Origin: Exiguobacterium qingdaonense
GTDB lineage: Bacteria > Bacillota > Bacilli > Exiguobacteriales > Exiguobacteriaceae
DNA length: 64,000 nt
Reading direction: 5' to 3'
Assembly: GCF_018617855.1 (NCBI RefSeq)
Contig: NZ_JACSKY010000007.1
Location: 62,001-126,000 of the forward strand
Part shown: positions 25,411-34,611 of the stretch, one piece after another
Layout: every line of letters begins with the position of its first letter
How positions within the stretch are numbered: the first letter of the stretch is position 1
Position numbers and translations under genes: made by a program
The notes under the pieces: generated by a model
Databases searched by the model: none
The model's input: only the letters and a program-made list of their open reading frames with translations
Told to the model about the DNA's origin: nothing

Positions 25411-28398
25411 GTTATTCACTTCCCCATACACTTCATTCATCATATCTTCCATAATTACCGTTTTAAACTCGTCGTTCTCTAAGATTTTTAGGAAGAACTC
25501 TTCATTGCTACTCATTCGGTCAATGACGAAGTTGATGAACGTCTTCTCGAATGCGAATTTAAAATTCTCTTTTGTATTGTTCTTCGCCTTTTCACGAATA
25601 TCTTCACTGTTTAACATATCCTCTTTTACTTGCTCACGCGAAAGAAAATCTGTTTCCGTGAATTGTGTGCCAAAGCGTTCATTTAATTTTTCTAATACAC
25701 TCGATAAGCGGACTTTCTCGTCATCTCCTGAAACACCTGACCCATGCTTCTGAGGGCTCAAGTCGTATCCTCCTGTTTTCTGGAGCTCGATGCCACCTTC
25801 AAACACCTTTTGGTTGCGATAGTATTCAAGCGTCACATCATCAGCCAAGTAAACATCTTTGTCATCTCGACCTCGAGGTAACTTACGGAGTAAGTACGTC
25901 AGATAAATATATAACTTGTGTAAGTCCAAATCGATGAATGTGATGACCTGTAAAATGAATCCATAAGTTCGTGCAAACTTAGTAGCTACTTGTTTAAATG
26001 CATCCTGTTCCTCGTTTGAAAGGTTTTTGAATCGATCTACACCTTTATCAAGAATCGCATTCAACTCAATCTGAGCTTTTGTAGATTTGTTCGCTCCACC
26101 TGTCACTTCAAGTTCGTTGACCCTTTGCACTTCTTCGGTCGTAAATAATTGATATGGTTCGATTTCAGCCTGCATATCATACAAGATGTTCGGGTCAGTT
26201 ACTTCAGATAAGCTCGTCGATTCATAATAAGGTTGGAACGATGCCTGAATTTCTTCTGGTTCATTTACAAAATCTAATACGAATGTATCTTCTTTACCGG
26301 GGCAAGTCCGATTCAAACGAGACAAAGTTTGAACCGCCTTTATACCGCTTAACGGTTTATCTACATACATCGTGTGGAGGAGTGGTTCATCAAATCCAGT
26401 TTGATATTTTTCCGCTACTAATAAGACTTTATATTCATCGGAGTTGAACTTTTCCGGGAGCTCTCTTTCTGAAAACTGATTCATATCCGGCTCTGTGTAA
26501 TTGACTCCACCGTCTTGAACAGTTCCGGAAAACGCCACCACCGTTTTCAAGTCATTGTACCCCATCTCATTAATATAACGATCAAAGGCTACTTTGTAGC
26601 GTACGGCGTGCAAACGACTCGCCGTTACAACCATTGCTTTGGCTCTACCTCCGATTTTACGCTGTACAAAATTCCGATAATGCTCAATGATAATTTCTGC
26701 CTTCTGCGCAATACTATGTGGGTGCAGAGACACGTATTGAGCCAATTTCTTCGTCGCTTGCTTTTGCGAGACTTCTGGATCATTGTCTACGGTTTTCGCA
26801 ATCTTCCAAAACGTCTTGTACGTCGTGTAATTCTCGAGGACATCTAGAATAAATCCTTCTTCGATTGCCTGGCGCATCGTGTACTGATGGAAAGCTGCCG
26901 GTTTACCGTCTGGACCAACTGTCCCAAACTTTTCTAGCGTCTTTGGTTTTGGGGTAGCCGTAAACGCGAAGAATGACACATTATCTTGTTTCCCACTCTT
27001 CATGATGGCTTCTACAATTTTTTCATCGATATCATCCAAATTCTCTTCCGCAATCCGATCCTCTTCATAAGCTGCTTCTAGCGTCTTATCAGATAAGACA
27101 TTTGTCAGTGCTGTCGATGCTTTACCACCTTGAGAGGAGTGCGCTTCATCAATGATGACTGCATACTTTTTACGTTCTAGTCCCGCCACCTTTTCTAATA
27201 CGAACGGAAACTTTTGAAGTGTTGTAATGATGATACGTGTCTCATTGTTAATCGCCCGTGCGAGTTGGTCAGAGTTTTTATCAATTGGTTCAACCATCCC
27301 TGCTTTATGCTCTAACTGATAAACCGCATCTTGCAACTGTTTATCTAAGACGCGCCGATCTGTAATGACGATGACGCTACTGAAAATCGATTCGTTGTTC
27401 TCGTTATGCAATTTCGCCAATCGATGGGCGAGCCATGAAATCGAGTTCGTTTTCCCTGAGCCAGCAGAGTGTTGGATTAGATAGTTACGACCAACGAGAT
27501 GACGCGATACATCTGTCTCAATTTTTCGTACTGCATCCAATTGATGAAAGCGGGGGAAGATGAGCATTTGTCGCTCTCCAATGGTCTCACCGTTTGAATC
27601 TTTGATTTCATCTTTCTTCACGAAAATGAAACGATAAAGGATATCAAGGAGACTGTCAGGTGCTAAAATCTCATCCCACAAATAATGTGTCCGATAATTG
27701 CTGTCCTGAGGCAAAGGATTTCCTTTGCCTCCCTGATTCCCTTTATTGAAAGGTAAGAAATAGGTTTTCCCTTTATCGAGCTTTGTCGTCATGAACACTT
27801 CGTCCGGATCCACAGCAAAATAAACTGCCACTCGTTCATTAAACTTAAACAGTTGCTCCCGAGGATCTCGATCATTTTTTAACTGTTTCATCGCATGTTC
27901 CACCGTTTGATTCGTTAGCGGATTCTTTAGCTCCATCACGACTAGTGGTAGACCGTTTAGGAACAACACCATATCCAAACTATTGTTATGCTTGTCGCTG
28001 TAATAGACTTGGCGAGACACATTAAAACGGTTCAATTGATATTGCTCGTTCAACGTCTTGTTCATATCCGTTGGTGGCTTATTATAAGCAAGGTTTAACG
28101 TCACACCACGATCTTTAATTCCTTTACGTAAGCACTCGACTAACCCTTGCTTATACAGTTGATCTTTAATGCGCTTTAGCACTTCTTCTTTGTAAGAAGG
28201 ACCATACGACTTCTCAAGCGTACGCATGCGTTTTTCCTGTGTATCCTCTAAGAACGCAAACAGTTCCTCTACGTCGATAGCATGCTGCTTAAAAGCGGCA
28301 CTTGCATCACCTTCAAGCACGCGCTTTTTATAGCCATTTGCAATTAACTCAGCTTCAATATTCGATTCGAACCCTTTTTCTGAAGTATCCACTGCCAT
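25408..28398 (-). CDS. hsdR: Type I restriction enzyme, R subunit
   Basis: A 996-residue translocase-nuclease. The nuclease domain motif is GLPLVVMELKNP (E-x-K), followed by Walker A QHSAGSGKTNSISWLAH, the DEAH box AVIIDEAHSS, motif III FFAFTATPKPKTLE, and motif VI QTLSRLNRTCPGK. It cuts DNA after ATP-driven translocation when the recognition site is unmethylated. ATG 28398 has GAGGTG 6 bases upstream; the reading to 28407 adds three residues with no ribosome site. It is the last gene of hsdM-hsdS-hsdR and ends at the shared terminator. All key motifs are intact, so it should be active. Confidence 0.96.
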   Translation of the reverse strand: MAVDTSEKGFESNIEAELIANGYKKRVLEGDASAAFKQHAIDVEELFAFLEDTQEKRMRTLEKSYGPSYKEEVLKRIKDQLYKQGLVECLRKGIKDRGVTLNLAYNKPPTDMNKTLNEQYQLNRFNVSRQVYYSDKHNNSLDMVLFLNGLPLVVMELKNPLTNQTVEHAMKQLKNDRDPREQLFKFNERVAVYFAVDPDEVFMTTKLDKGKTYFLPFNKGNQGGKGNPLPQDSNYRTHYLWDEILAPDSLLDILYRFIFVKKDEIKDSNGETIGERQMLIFPRFHQLDAVRKIETDVSRHLVGRNYLIQHSAGSGKTNSISWLAHRLAKLHNENNESIFSSVIVITDRRVLDKQLQDAVYQLEHKAGMVEPIDKNSDQLARAINNETRIIITTLQKFPFVLEKVAGLERKKYAVIIDEAHSSQGGKASTALTNVLSDKTLEAAYEEDRIAEENLDDIDEKIVEAIMKSGKQDNVSFFAFTATPKPKTLEKFGTVGPDGKPAAFHQYTMRQAIEEGFILDVLENYTTYKTFWKIAKTVDNDPEVSQKQATKKLAQYVSLHPHSIAQKAEIIIEHYRNFVQRKIGGRAKAMVVTASRLHAVRYKVAFDRYINEMGYNDLKTVVAFSGTVQDGGVNYTEPDMNQFSERELPEKFNSDEYKVLLVAEKYQTGFDEPLLHTMYVDKPLSGIKAVQTLSRLNRTCPGKEDTFVLDFVNEPEEIQASFQPYYESTSLSEVTDPNILYDMQAEIEPYQLFTTEEVQRVNELEVTGGANKSTKAQIELNAILDKGVDRFKNLSNEEQDAFKQVATKFARTYGFILQVITFIDLDLHKLYIYLTYLLRKLPRGRDDKDVYLADDVTLEYYRNQKVFEGGIELQKTGGYDLSPQKHGSGVSGDDEKVRLSSVLEKLNERFGTQFTETDFLSREQVKEDMLNSEDIREKAKNNTKENFKFAFEKTFINFVIDRMSSNEEFFLKILENDEFKTVIMEDMMNEVYGEVNN

Positions 28399-28412
28399 AT
28401 TTATCACCTCAC

Positions 28413-29717
28413 TTAATCAATTTCCATTTCACGTACATCAATCTTACCTGTAACCGCTTCGTAGATTAAAGATTGGCGGTATTCTTTTAATTTCTCAACT
28501 TGTTTTTTCTGATTGAAAATAATCCTATTATAATCTTTTAATATATTTTCGATGTAAATTAATAATTCTTGTTGTTCCTCTTTAGAAGGCAAGACAATTG
28601 AAAGATTCTTTAAAGTTTCTGAGTAAATAACTTCAATTGTTGTTGAATTACTCATTATTTCTATTTGTTTTTTTATAAAATTTGTCTCATTAAAAATAAT
28701 TTCAATCAATTTAAATTCAATTAAATTAGGACAAAGTTGCATTCTTATCAAACAAGGATGCAATATGCCACATTCAATATTATTCGGAACGATAGCTGCT
28801 TTACCAATAGACCCTCGTGTAGTGATTACTATATCTCCCGGATACAATTCAAATGACTTTAATTCATCATATTTTTCTTTTGAGATATAATAATCACCTT
28901 TAACAAAATCATTATCCAATACCGTTCGTTGATTATAAATTTTTACGTCGTTTCCATTCATGTCATTATTAGTTAATTGACTTCCAAATGGTCCCGTTTT
29001 AACAGCACCTTTTTTCGAGACTATTAAATTTTTTATTTTAACTAGCTTCCAGTGATCAGGAATCTTACCAATCCACTCAACACCTGAATCTTTCATTTTC
29101 ACATTCGGATTTAATCCTTTTGTAACAGCTTCTGTGATAATTGATTGGCGTTGTTGTTCAAGCAAATTTATTAAATGTTCTTTTTGAAGAATTAATCTAT
29201 CCACGTTACTCATTTTTGAAGTTATAAAGTCGGTAATTATTTGCTGATGACTAATACTAGGTAAAGGCACCTCTATATTTCCGATAAAGTCCCAACTAGC
29301 TCTTGGCATTTTCGTACCATACGTTGAAGAATTAATATAGTCAATAAATTTAGGAGATAACATCATGAATTTTAAGTACTTCGATAAAATTAACTTAGTG
29401 TTCCCTTTTAGTGCTAAAAGCTCCGTTGTACCTACACCATCAAATTCAGCTTCAACACATTTAGCTAAATAAGGTCGTAATTTACCAAATAAAATATCTC
29501 CTTTGTAAAATTGATTTGAAATACCTTCTATGTTAATTTCAGAATTTATCGAAGGCAGAAATTTCCCTGTTTTTGACTCGATATTTTCTAATCCAATGTA
29601 ATTCTGACTTTCTCCTCCAAATATTTTTTCATTACGTAAATCAACAATATACTTTAATTTTATTGAAATCCATTTATCTGGTAAACTTTCATACCATATT
29701 GATGTGTCTATACTCAT
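28413..29717 (-). CDS. hsdS: Type I restriction enzyme, specificity (S) subunit
   Basis: A 434-residue protein with two target recognition domains, each followed by a conserved helix: SPKFIDYINSSTYGTKMPRA then LINLLEQQRQSIITEAVTKGL, and later the second helix QVEKLKEYRQSLIYEAVTGK. It directs the M and R subunits to a bipartite DNA site. Its start overlaps the hsdM stop (ATGA). It is clearly more AT-rich than hsdM and hsdR, as expected when recognition domains are exchanged between strains. The recognised DNA sequence cannot be read from the protein. Confidence 0.95.
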   Translation of the reverse strand: MSIDTSIWYESLPDKWISIKLKYIVDLRNEKIFGGESQNYIGLENIESKTGKFLPSINSEINIEGISNQFYKGDILFGKLRPYLAKCVEAEFDGVGTTELLALKGNTKLILSKYLKFMMLSPKFIDYINSSTYGTKMPRASWDFIGNIEVPLPSISHQQIITDFITSKMSNVDRLILQKEHLINLLEQQRQSIITEAVTKGLNPNVKMKDSGVEWIGKIPDHWKLVKIKNLIVSKKGAVKTGPFGSQLTNNDMNGNDVKIYNQRTVLDNDFVKGDYYISKEKYDELKSFELYPGDIVITTRGSIGKAAIVPNNIECGILHPCLIRMQLCPNLIEFKLIEIIFNETNFIKKQIEIMSNSTTIEVIYSETLKNLSIVLPSKEEQQELLIYIENILKDYNRIIFNQKKQVEKLKEYRQSLIYEAVTGKIDVREMEID

Positions 29718-31726
29718 CCCATCACCTTCTTCAACTGCTCAGCAATCTCCACTTCCAACGTACGAATTTCATCCATAATTTCTGCTGAACTACGTAATGC
29801 TGTATATTTATAAAACTGTCGAGTAAATGGAATTTCATAGCCGATTTTTGTTTTCGTTTCGTCAATCCATGCATCAGGTACATGCGGTAACACTTCACGT
29901 GCAAAGTAATCTTCAATATTTTCTTTTAACGGAACGATTTCTGTATCACGTAAATCTGAATCAGGCTCGATTTCCGTTTTGTTCTTCATGCATACATCAG
30001 CTGTTTCATCTCTTTCTGAAAGTCCTGCTAAAATCGCTTTTAATACAGGTGCTCCAATCTTGATGTCTGCTTCTTTGAAAGCAGCTTTTAACACTTTCGT
30101 AAACTCATCACGATTTTTATATACTTTATCGCTCTCTAATGTGCGTAACACATATAAAATTTGTGTTTGTAGCTTCTTCCCTTCTTCGACTTCAAAGTGA
30201 CCTGCATCGCCTTTCTTCTTCGATATTGCTAAGTTCACGAACCCTTTTTCTTCAGCAACACGTGCTAAACGCGCTTCGCTCACTTGGAAGTTCAATCGCA
30301 ACGGACGTTCTACTATAATTTTTGAATAACCAAAGTCTTCATTATCGAAAATCTTTACATTTTCATGTGGCTGCGCATCCCCGTATAAACGCACGATTTC
30401 ATTGATTTTTTCTTCTGTAATTTCATTACGCTTGCTACCCATAGATTTTTTCATTTTTTTCGAAAAGTCTACCGCATTAACCAAGCGCACTTTTCCTTTA
30501 TGAAGTGGAGACTTATTATTTGTTAGGATCCAAATATACGTTGAAATACCTGTGTTGTAGAATAGATCATTTGGTAACGCCACAATACCTTCTACTAAAT
30601 CGTTTTCTAGTACATATTTACGAATTTCACTTTCACCAGAACCAGCATCTCCTGTAAATAAAGGAGATCCGTTCATAATAATGGCCAAACGGGAACCTTG
30701 TGGATTTTCAGGTGTTACAGGCTTCATTTTCGATAATAAATGCAATAAAAATAGTAGTTGCCCATCGCTCGTACGAGGTGTCCCTGGACCGAATCTTCCA
30801 CTGAAACCTTGTTGCGCATGTTCTTCTTTGATTGGTTTCTCATATGATTTCCAATCAACTCCATAAGGAGGGTTCGAAATGAGATAATCAAATTTTTCAC
30901 GAGAGAACTGGTCGTTGGACAATGTATTTCCTAAACGAATATTTCGTGCATCTTCCCCTTTAATGAGTAAGTCTGCTTTACAAATCGCATATGATTCTGG
31001 GTTGATTTCCTGTCCGAAAAATTCCAAGTGCGCCGTAGGGTTTTGACTTGATAGATAATCTTGAGCTACAGACCCCATTCCGCCAGTCCCAGCAGCACAG
31101 TCGTACAACGTTTGTGTTAAACCCGGCTTGGTTAGAACACTTGTATCGTCATGTAAAAATAAAAGATTGGTCATTAAAGTAATAACTTCCCGAGGCGTAT
31201 AATGGTCCCCTGCTTCTGCATTCTCATTAAATCGACGGATTAATTCCTCAAATACATAACCCATTTCAATGTTCGAAACCGTTTCAGGATGTAAGTCGAT
31301 TTCGCTAAAACGCTTAATCGTCAAATATAATAAGTCATTTTGATCTAACTTATCGATTTGGCGATCAAAATCAAAATAATCCATGATATCTCGTGCCACT
31401 TTTGAAAAGCCATTTATGTAGTCGCGTAAGTTATCAGCGATATTATCCGAATCCGTTAATAACTTATTAAAATCATATTTACTTGTATTATGAAAATTTT
31501 GCTTAGAGATGCGATTCAAAATTGGTTCTCGAGCCTCTTCACTCATTGATGAAAATTGATCAGCTTTCACTAGTACTTCTTCTTTCGTACTTTCTAAAAC
31601 ACAGTCAAATCGGCGCAATACGGCCAATGGCAGTACAATTTTTCCGTAATCTTCTGGTTTGTAAGGTCCACGTAGAACCTCTGCAATTGACCAAATAAAA
31701 CTTACTTTGTCTTGAAAATTAATCAT
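29714..31726 (-). CDS. hsdM: Type I restriction enzyme, methylase (M) subunit
   Basis: A 670-residue N6-adenine methyltransferase. Motif I is LYDCAAGTGGMGSVAQDYL (AdoMet binding, about residue 208) and motif IV is LISNPPYGVDW (catalytic NPPY, about 282). An N-terminal helical domain precedes (SFIWSIAEVLRGPY), as in HsdM. It is longer than the typical ~500-530 residues because of an extended C-terminal helical region, ending in a coiled-coil-like segment. A TATAAT box (revcomp at 31812-31817) lies about 90 bases before the start, with GAGGT as ribosome site. It methylates host DNA with HsdS. Confidence 0.96.
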   Translation of the reverse strand: MINFQDKVSFIWSIAEVLRGPYKPEDYGKIVLPLAVLRRFDCVLESTKEEVLVKADQFSSMSEEAREPILNRISKQNFHNTSKYDFNKLLTDSDNIADNLRDYINGFSKVARDIMDYFDFDRQIDKLDQNDLLYLTIKRFSEIDLHPETVSNIEMGYVFEELIRRFNENAEAGDHYTPREVITLMTNLLFLHDDTSVLTKPGLTQTLYDCAAGTGGMGSVAQDYLSSQNPTAHLEFFGQEINPESYAICKADLLIKGEDARNIRLGNTLSNDQFSREKFDYLISNPPYGVDWKSYEKPIKEEHAQQGFSGRFGPGTPRTSDGQLLFLLHLLSKMKPVTPENPQGSRLAIIMNGSPLFTGDAGSGESEIRKYVLENDLVEGIVALPNDLFYNTGISTYIWILTNNKSPLHKGKVRLVNAVDFSKKMKKSMGSKRNEITEEKINEIVRLYGDAQPHENVKIFDNEDFGYSKIIVERPLRLNFQVSEARLARVAEEKGFVNLAISKKKGDAGHFEVEEGKKLQTQILYVLRTLESDKVYKNRDEFTKVLKAAFKEADIKIGAPVLKAILAGLSERDETADVCMKNKTEIEPDSDLRDTEIVPLKENIEDYFAREVLPHVPDAWIDETKTKIGYEIPFTRQFYKYTALRSSAEIMDEIRTLEVEIAEQLKKVMG

Positions 31727-31811
31727 TTTGAATACCTCATTTTACATTTATTAAGAATCTGTCGTTGATAAATCTATTCTTTTCTATTTTTCTGGAAGAT
31801 GACTTGTACTA

Positions 31812-31817
31812 ATTATA
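31812..31817 (-). promoter_or_regulatory. Putative -10 element of the hsdMSR operon
   Basis: A perfect TATAAT read leftward, about 86 bases before the hsdM start. No convincing -35 is visible. The 5' leader between it and the start is AT-rich without obvious structure. Confidence 0.45.
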
Positions 31818-31898
31818 GTTCAGTAGCTTTTTTTTGTGGACCCCTTATCATCGACCTATGCATTATTTTGTAAAAATTCTTCGTTCAGCGCTATAAAA

Positions 31899-31936
31899 GA
31901 AATGAGCATCGTGTCCAATTTGGACGATGCTCATTT
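31899..31936 (-). terminator. Terminator of the Wadjet-Mrr-lipoprotein side
   Basis: Inverted repeat AATGAGCATCG...CGATGCTCATT around a TGTCCAATTTGGA core; read leftward it is followed by TCTTTT. It lies just past the lipoprotein stop. Confidence 0.75.
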
Positions 31937-31942
31937 AGATAA

Positions 31943-32287
31943 TCAATATTGGCATAACTCATTATACGTTGCTTCACTAATCTCAGCGTACCCGTAGTCA
32001 CAAAAATACTCGTATGCTTCCGCACCCCGATCCCGTTCTTCTGTTAAATAAAATATTTCTTCTTCCAACTCTTCGTTTCTCTCTCGGAGATGTTCTAATT
32101 CTTCAACCATCTCTAGATACTCTTGATATTGCTCTTCCTCATATTCAAACGCTTCTGCTCGTCCTTCCATCCCACGCTCTGCTTCTTCAGCGGCGTGATC
32201 GGCATTTGCACCAAACTTATCAATCCCATCGCAACCACTCAACAAGAAAACAGTTGTTATCATAACTATAGATATCCTTCGTTTCAT
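31943..32287 (-). CDS. Small coiled-coil lipoprotein in the defence island
   Basis: A 114-residue protein with a signal peptide and a lipobox (TTVFLLSGCDG, lipidated C19). The mature part is very acidic with a long heptad-like helix (about residues 55-95, ELEHLRERNEELEEEI), ending in a Cys-containing tail. It would sit on the outer face of the membrane. It lies between the Mrr gene and hsdM; the gap from the Mrr stop is 23 bp, so it could be in the Wadjet-Mrr transcript. A function in defence is not shown; surface lipoproteins can block phage adsorption or DNA entry, but this is inference only. Confidence 0.78.
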   Translation of the reverse strand: MKRRISIVMITTVFLLSGCDGIDKFGANADHAAEEAERGMEGRAEAFEYEEEQYQEYLEMVEELEHLRERNEELEEEIFYLTEERDRGAEAYEYFCDYGYAEISEATYNELCQY

Positions 32288-32310
32288 ATTCTGCTGCTCC
32301 TTTTAGTACA

Positions 32311-33336
32311 TCATTCCGCCGGCACCGTAACCCACGCTCGCTTCAAAGGCAAAGAAGCCTGAATGTCTTCATCTAAATCATCATACACTCGTAGCAACGC
32401 TTCAATCAGGTCATCCGAATCCCATAGACGTACTTTAAAAAACTGTTCTTTCGCTTTATTACGTGCATCTTTTGTAAAGCCTCCTAGTGATACCACCAAT
32501 CCATACGTTGCACCATAGCTTGAGACGACACCCAATAAACTATTGATGACATCAATACCAGCTGGAGAAGAAGTTGCTTTCACTTGGACACAAATACGTG
32601 GTTCTTCCAAACCGAGAACACCTTTACCTGCCAAAATATCAACACCTCCATCTTTCCCAGGTGGAGAGACGACTGGTTTAAATCCTTCTACATTTAAAAT
32701 AGCTGCAACCAAGTCTTGCAATCGATGTCCAGCAAACTCTCGTTCAATGAGGATCCGGATTTGGTCACGCCCGATTGCTTCTAAATCGACAATTTCTTCT
32801 TCATCGATATCAATAACCTTCGGAGTAGACAATGAATCTACACCGTTTATGTAACGTTGTAAGACTTGTGGAATTCTTGTCTCCGCATCATTACGTTGAA
32901 TTCGACATACCGTCATAAATGCACCTAGAGAATACAACAAATCTTGATCAAGACGAGTTCGTGGCATATCTGTCGTTAACCACTTTACTCGTCGAATATG
33001 TCTAACCTCTTCAGCAATTGTTGTATTAAATTCGTATTTACCTGTTACTTGACCAATCGCAATGACCGGCTCTGTCTTTAAAGGAAGCACCACATAATCA
33101 CCGATTTGAATCTCTTTGGCAAAACGCCAAATTTGATTAGCCTTGTGACTTATTGCTCGTGCTTTAAGTTCCGAATAATTAGACTCATATAATTTAATCA
33201 ATTCATCTTTGTCTTTAATCTTCGACAGATCACCTAACTCTTCCCAACCGATTGCTACTACATTATGTTCAAGTGCCGCGTTTTCTTGATGTCCTGTTCT
33301 CCCAGCTCTAACCAACCAAATGGGTTTGTTCATCAT
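32311..33336 (-). CDS. Mrr-type, probably modification-dependent, restriction endonuclease
   Basis: A 341-residue protein. Residues 1-125 form a domain with WLVRAG...EHNVVAIGWEELGDLS and GDYVVLPLK...VIAIGQVTGKYEF, resembling the PUA/EVE-like readers of modified bases. Residues about 195-330 are an Mrr-type PD-(D/E)XK nuclease: D233 in GGVDIL and Q251-x-K253 in CVQVKATS, after the conserved helix of FAGHRLQDLVAAIL. Inference: it cuts DNA with foreign modified bases. ATG 33336 follows the jetD stop directly with no gap, so it is co-translated with Wadjet. Both M1 and M2 are possible starts. Confidence 0.88.
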   Translation of the reverse strand: MMNKPIWLVRAGRTGHQENAALEHNVVAIGWEELGDLSKIKDKDELIKLYESNYSELKARAISHKANQIWRFAKEIQIGDYVVLPLKTEPVIAIGQVTGKYEFNTTIAEEVRHIRRVKWLTTDMPRTRLDQDLLYSLGAFMTVCRIQRNDAETRIPQVLQRYINGVDSLSTPKVIDIDEEEIVDLEAIGRDQIRILIEREFAGHRLQDLVAAILNVEGFKPVVSPPGKDGGVDILAGKGVLGLEEPRICVQVKATSSPAGIDVINSLLGVVSSYGATYGLVVSLGGFTKDARNKAKEQFFKVRLWDSDDLIEALLRVYDDLDEDIQASLPLKRAWVTVPAE

Positions 33337-34611
33337 TCATCTGTCCCTTCTATATTTTAATTGAACCACCATCTTCTCCACCAAAGCCTCCTGATACCCT
33401 GCTCTTCCTCGCTTTTTCATCTCTTCCACCACGTCTTGTAACTCCATATCTGTGACTCGTCCTAGCTTTACCAATCGTTCTTCAGCCAACATGACACTCG
33501 GATTAGACGCTACATAACTCTCCAAGTCCATGCACCAATAGTCGAGCTTGTCGCCATATCGCTCTTTCAATCGTGCTGCCATCTGAAGTCCTTCCGGGTC
33601 AAAGTCTCCTGCATACTTCAATTGACATCCAGATGCGACTAACATGTCCAACAAACGATAAGCCGCGAGCTTAAATTGACCGTGCGTGCAAACGATCGGT
33701 GCATCTGACACGTCATCGAGTAAACTCGAGAATATCCCGGAATTCTCCACAATCCATACGGTATCACCCCGACGCGGTCTCACTCTATTCACGCGTAATA
33801 GTTCCCGCATCGGTACGTTCAGTACACTATATGTCTCCATCGCTCCTTGCCACATCGGATGCCTCGTATCGTCTTGTTCTGCCACGAGGTTCGCGCACGT
33901 CACGAAATTCGTAATGTCATCACGAAGCAGTTTAAACTCGAGCAACAGATCATTCACACGTTCTGTATCGCTCGGTGGTGGTCCTCCTTGCCCGCGTTTG
34001 ATATGGAGGACGTGAATCCATAACCGACCTAAATCAGTCGTTCGATCGAACGCATGTGGATTGCCGAGGATGCGTTGCCCAAACATCGGAAGGCGTTCGT
34101 AATCTAACGGGAGTCCTTCTAGCGCTTGCGTCAGTTGAGCACAGAACAGATGAAAGTCATCCGTCTCAAGCATCCGGTTGATCCAATGCGTATCCGCCGT
34201 ACGCCGCTCTAAATAAGTGAACCAAAACTTGAGGCTCGGATACATCAATGCGAGTTCTCGAAACCGTTCCGCTCGCTCTTTCTCTATTTGGGCAAGTACT
34301 TCTTGTTTCGTCACGAGTGACTCTCCAAAATAGGTCTCAAGCAACTCGACCAACGTCACCCCTTCAAACTTGGTCGTCTGCAGTTTCTTTTCAAAGGCAC
34401 GCAGTGTGATCGTCTTTTTTAACCGGATGGTGGAAACATCTTCTCCAAAAAAGCGAGCAATTGCCTCGAGTTCTTCTTCTTTAAAGGCTTGAATCGAGAC
34501 CGACCCGCCGACTTTACCGAGCGAGGCGTATTTCTTCCGGAATTGTGTGAATAAACGCAAGAATCCTGTTGACGTTTTAAAATACTGTGCGGCTTCGTCT
34601 AGCGGATTCAT
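33337..34611 (-). CDS. jetD: Wadjet JetD (Toprim-like nuclease subunit)
   Basis: A 424-residue protein with a C-terminal Toprim-like region: GDTVWIVENSGIF, then LKYAGDFDPEGLQMA, where the D-x-D and nearby acidic residues bind metal. The N-terminal part is helical and binds DNA in known JetD proteins. The length and blocks fit the DUF2399/TIGR02679 branch, so the type II Wadjet variant. The ATG at 34611 overlaps the jetC stop (ATGA); a longer reading to 34653 would run deep into jetC. JetD cuts plasmid DNA after the JetABC complex extrudes it. Confidence 0.93.
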   Translation of the reverse strand: MNPLDEAAQYFKTSTGFLRLFTQFRKKYASLGKVGGSVSIQAFKEEELEAIARFFGEDVSTIRLKKTITLRAFEKKLQTTKFEGVTLVELLETYFGESLVTKQEVLAQIEKERAERFRELALMYPSLKFWFTYLERRTADTHWINRMLETDDFHLFCAQLTQALEGLPLDYERLPMFGQRILGNPHAFDRTTDLGRLWIHVLHIKRGQGGPPPSDTERVNDLLLEFKLLRDDITNFVTCANLVAEQDDTRHPMWQGAMETYSVLNVPMRELLRVNRVRPRRGDTVWIVENSGIFSSLLDDVSDAPIVCTHGQFKLAAYRLLDMLVASGCQLKYAGDFDPEGLQMAARLKERYGDKLDYWCMDLESYVASNPSVMLAEERLVKLGRVTDMELQDVVEEMKKRGRAGYQEALVEKMVVQLKYRRDR

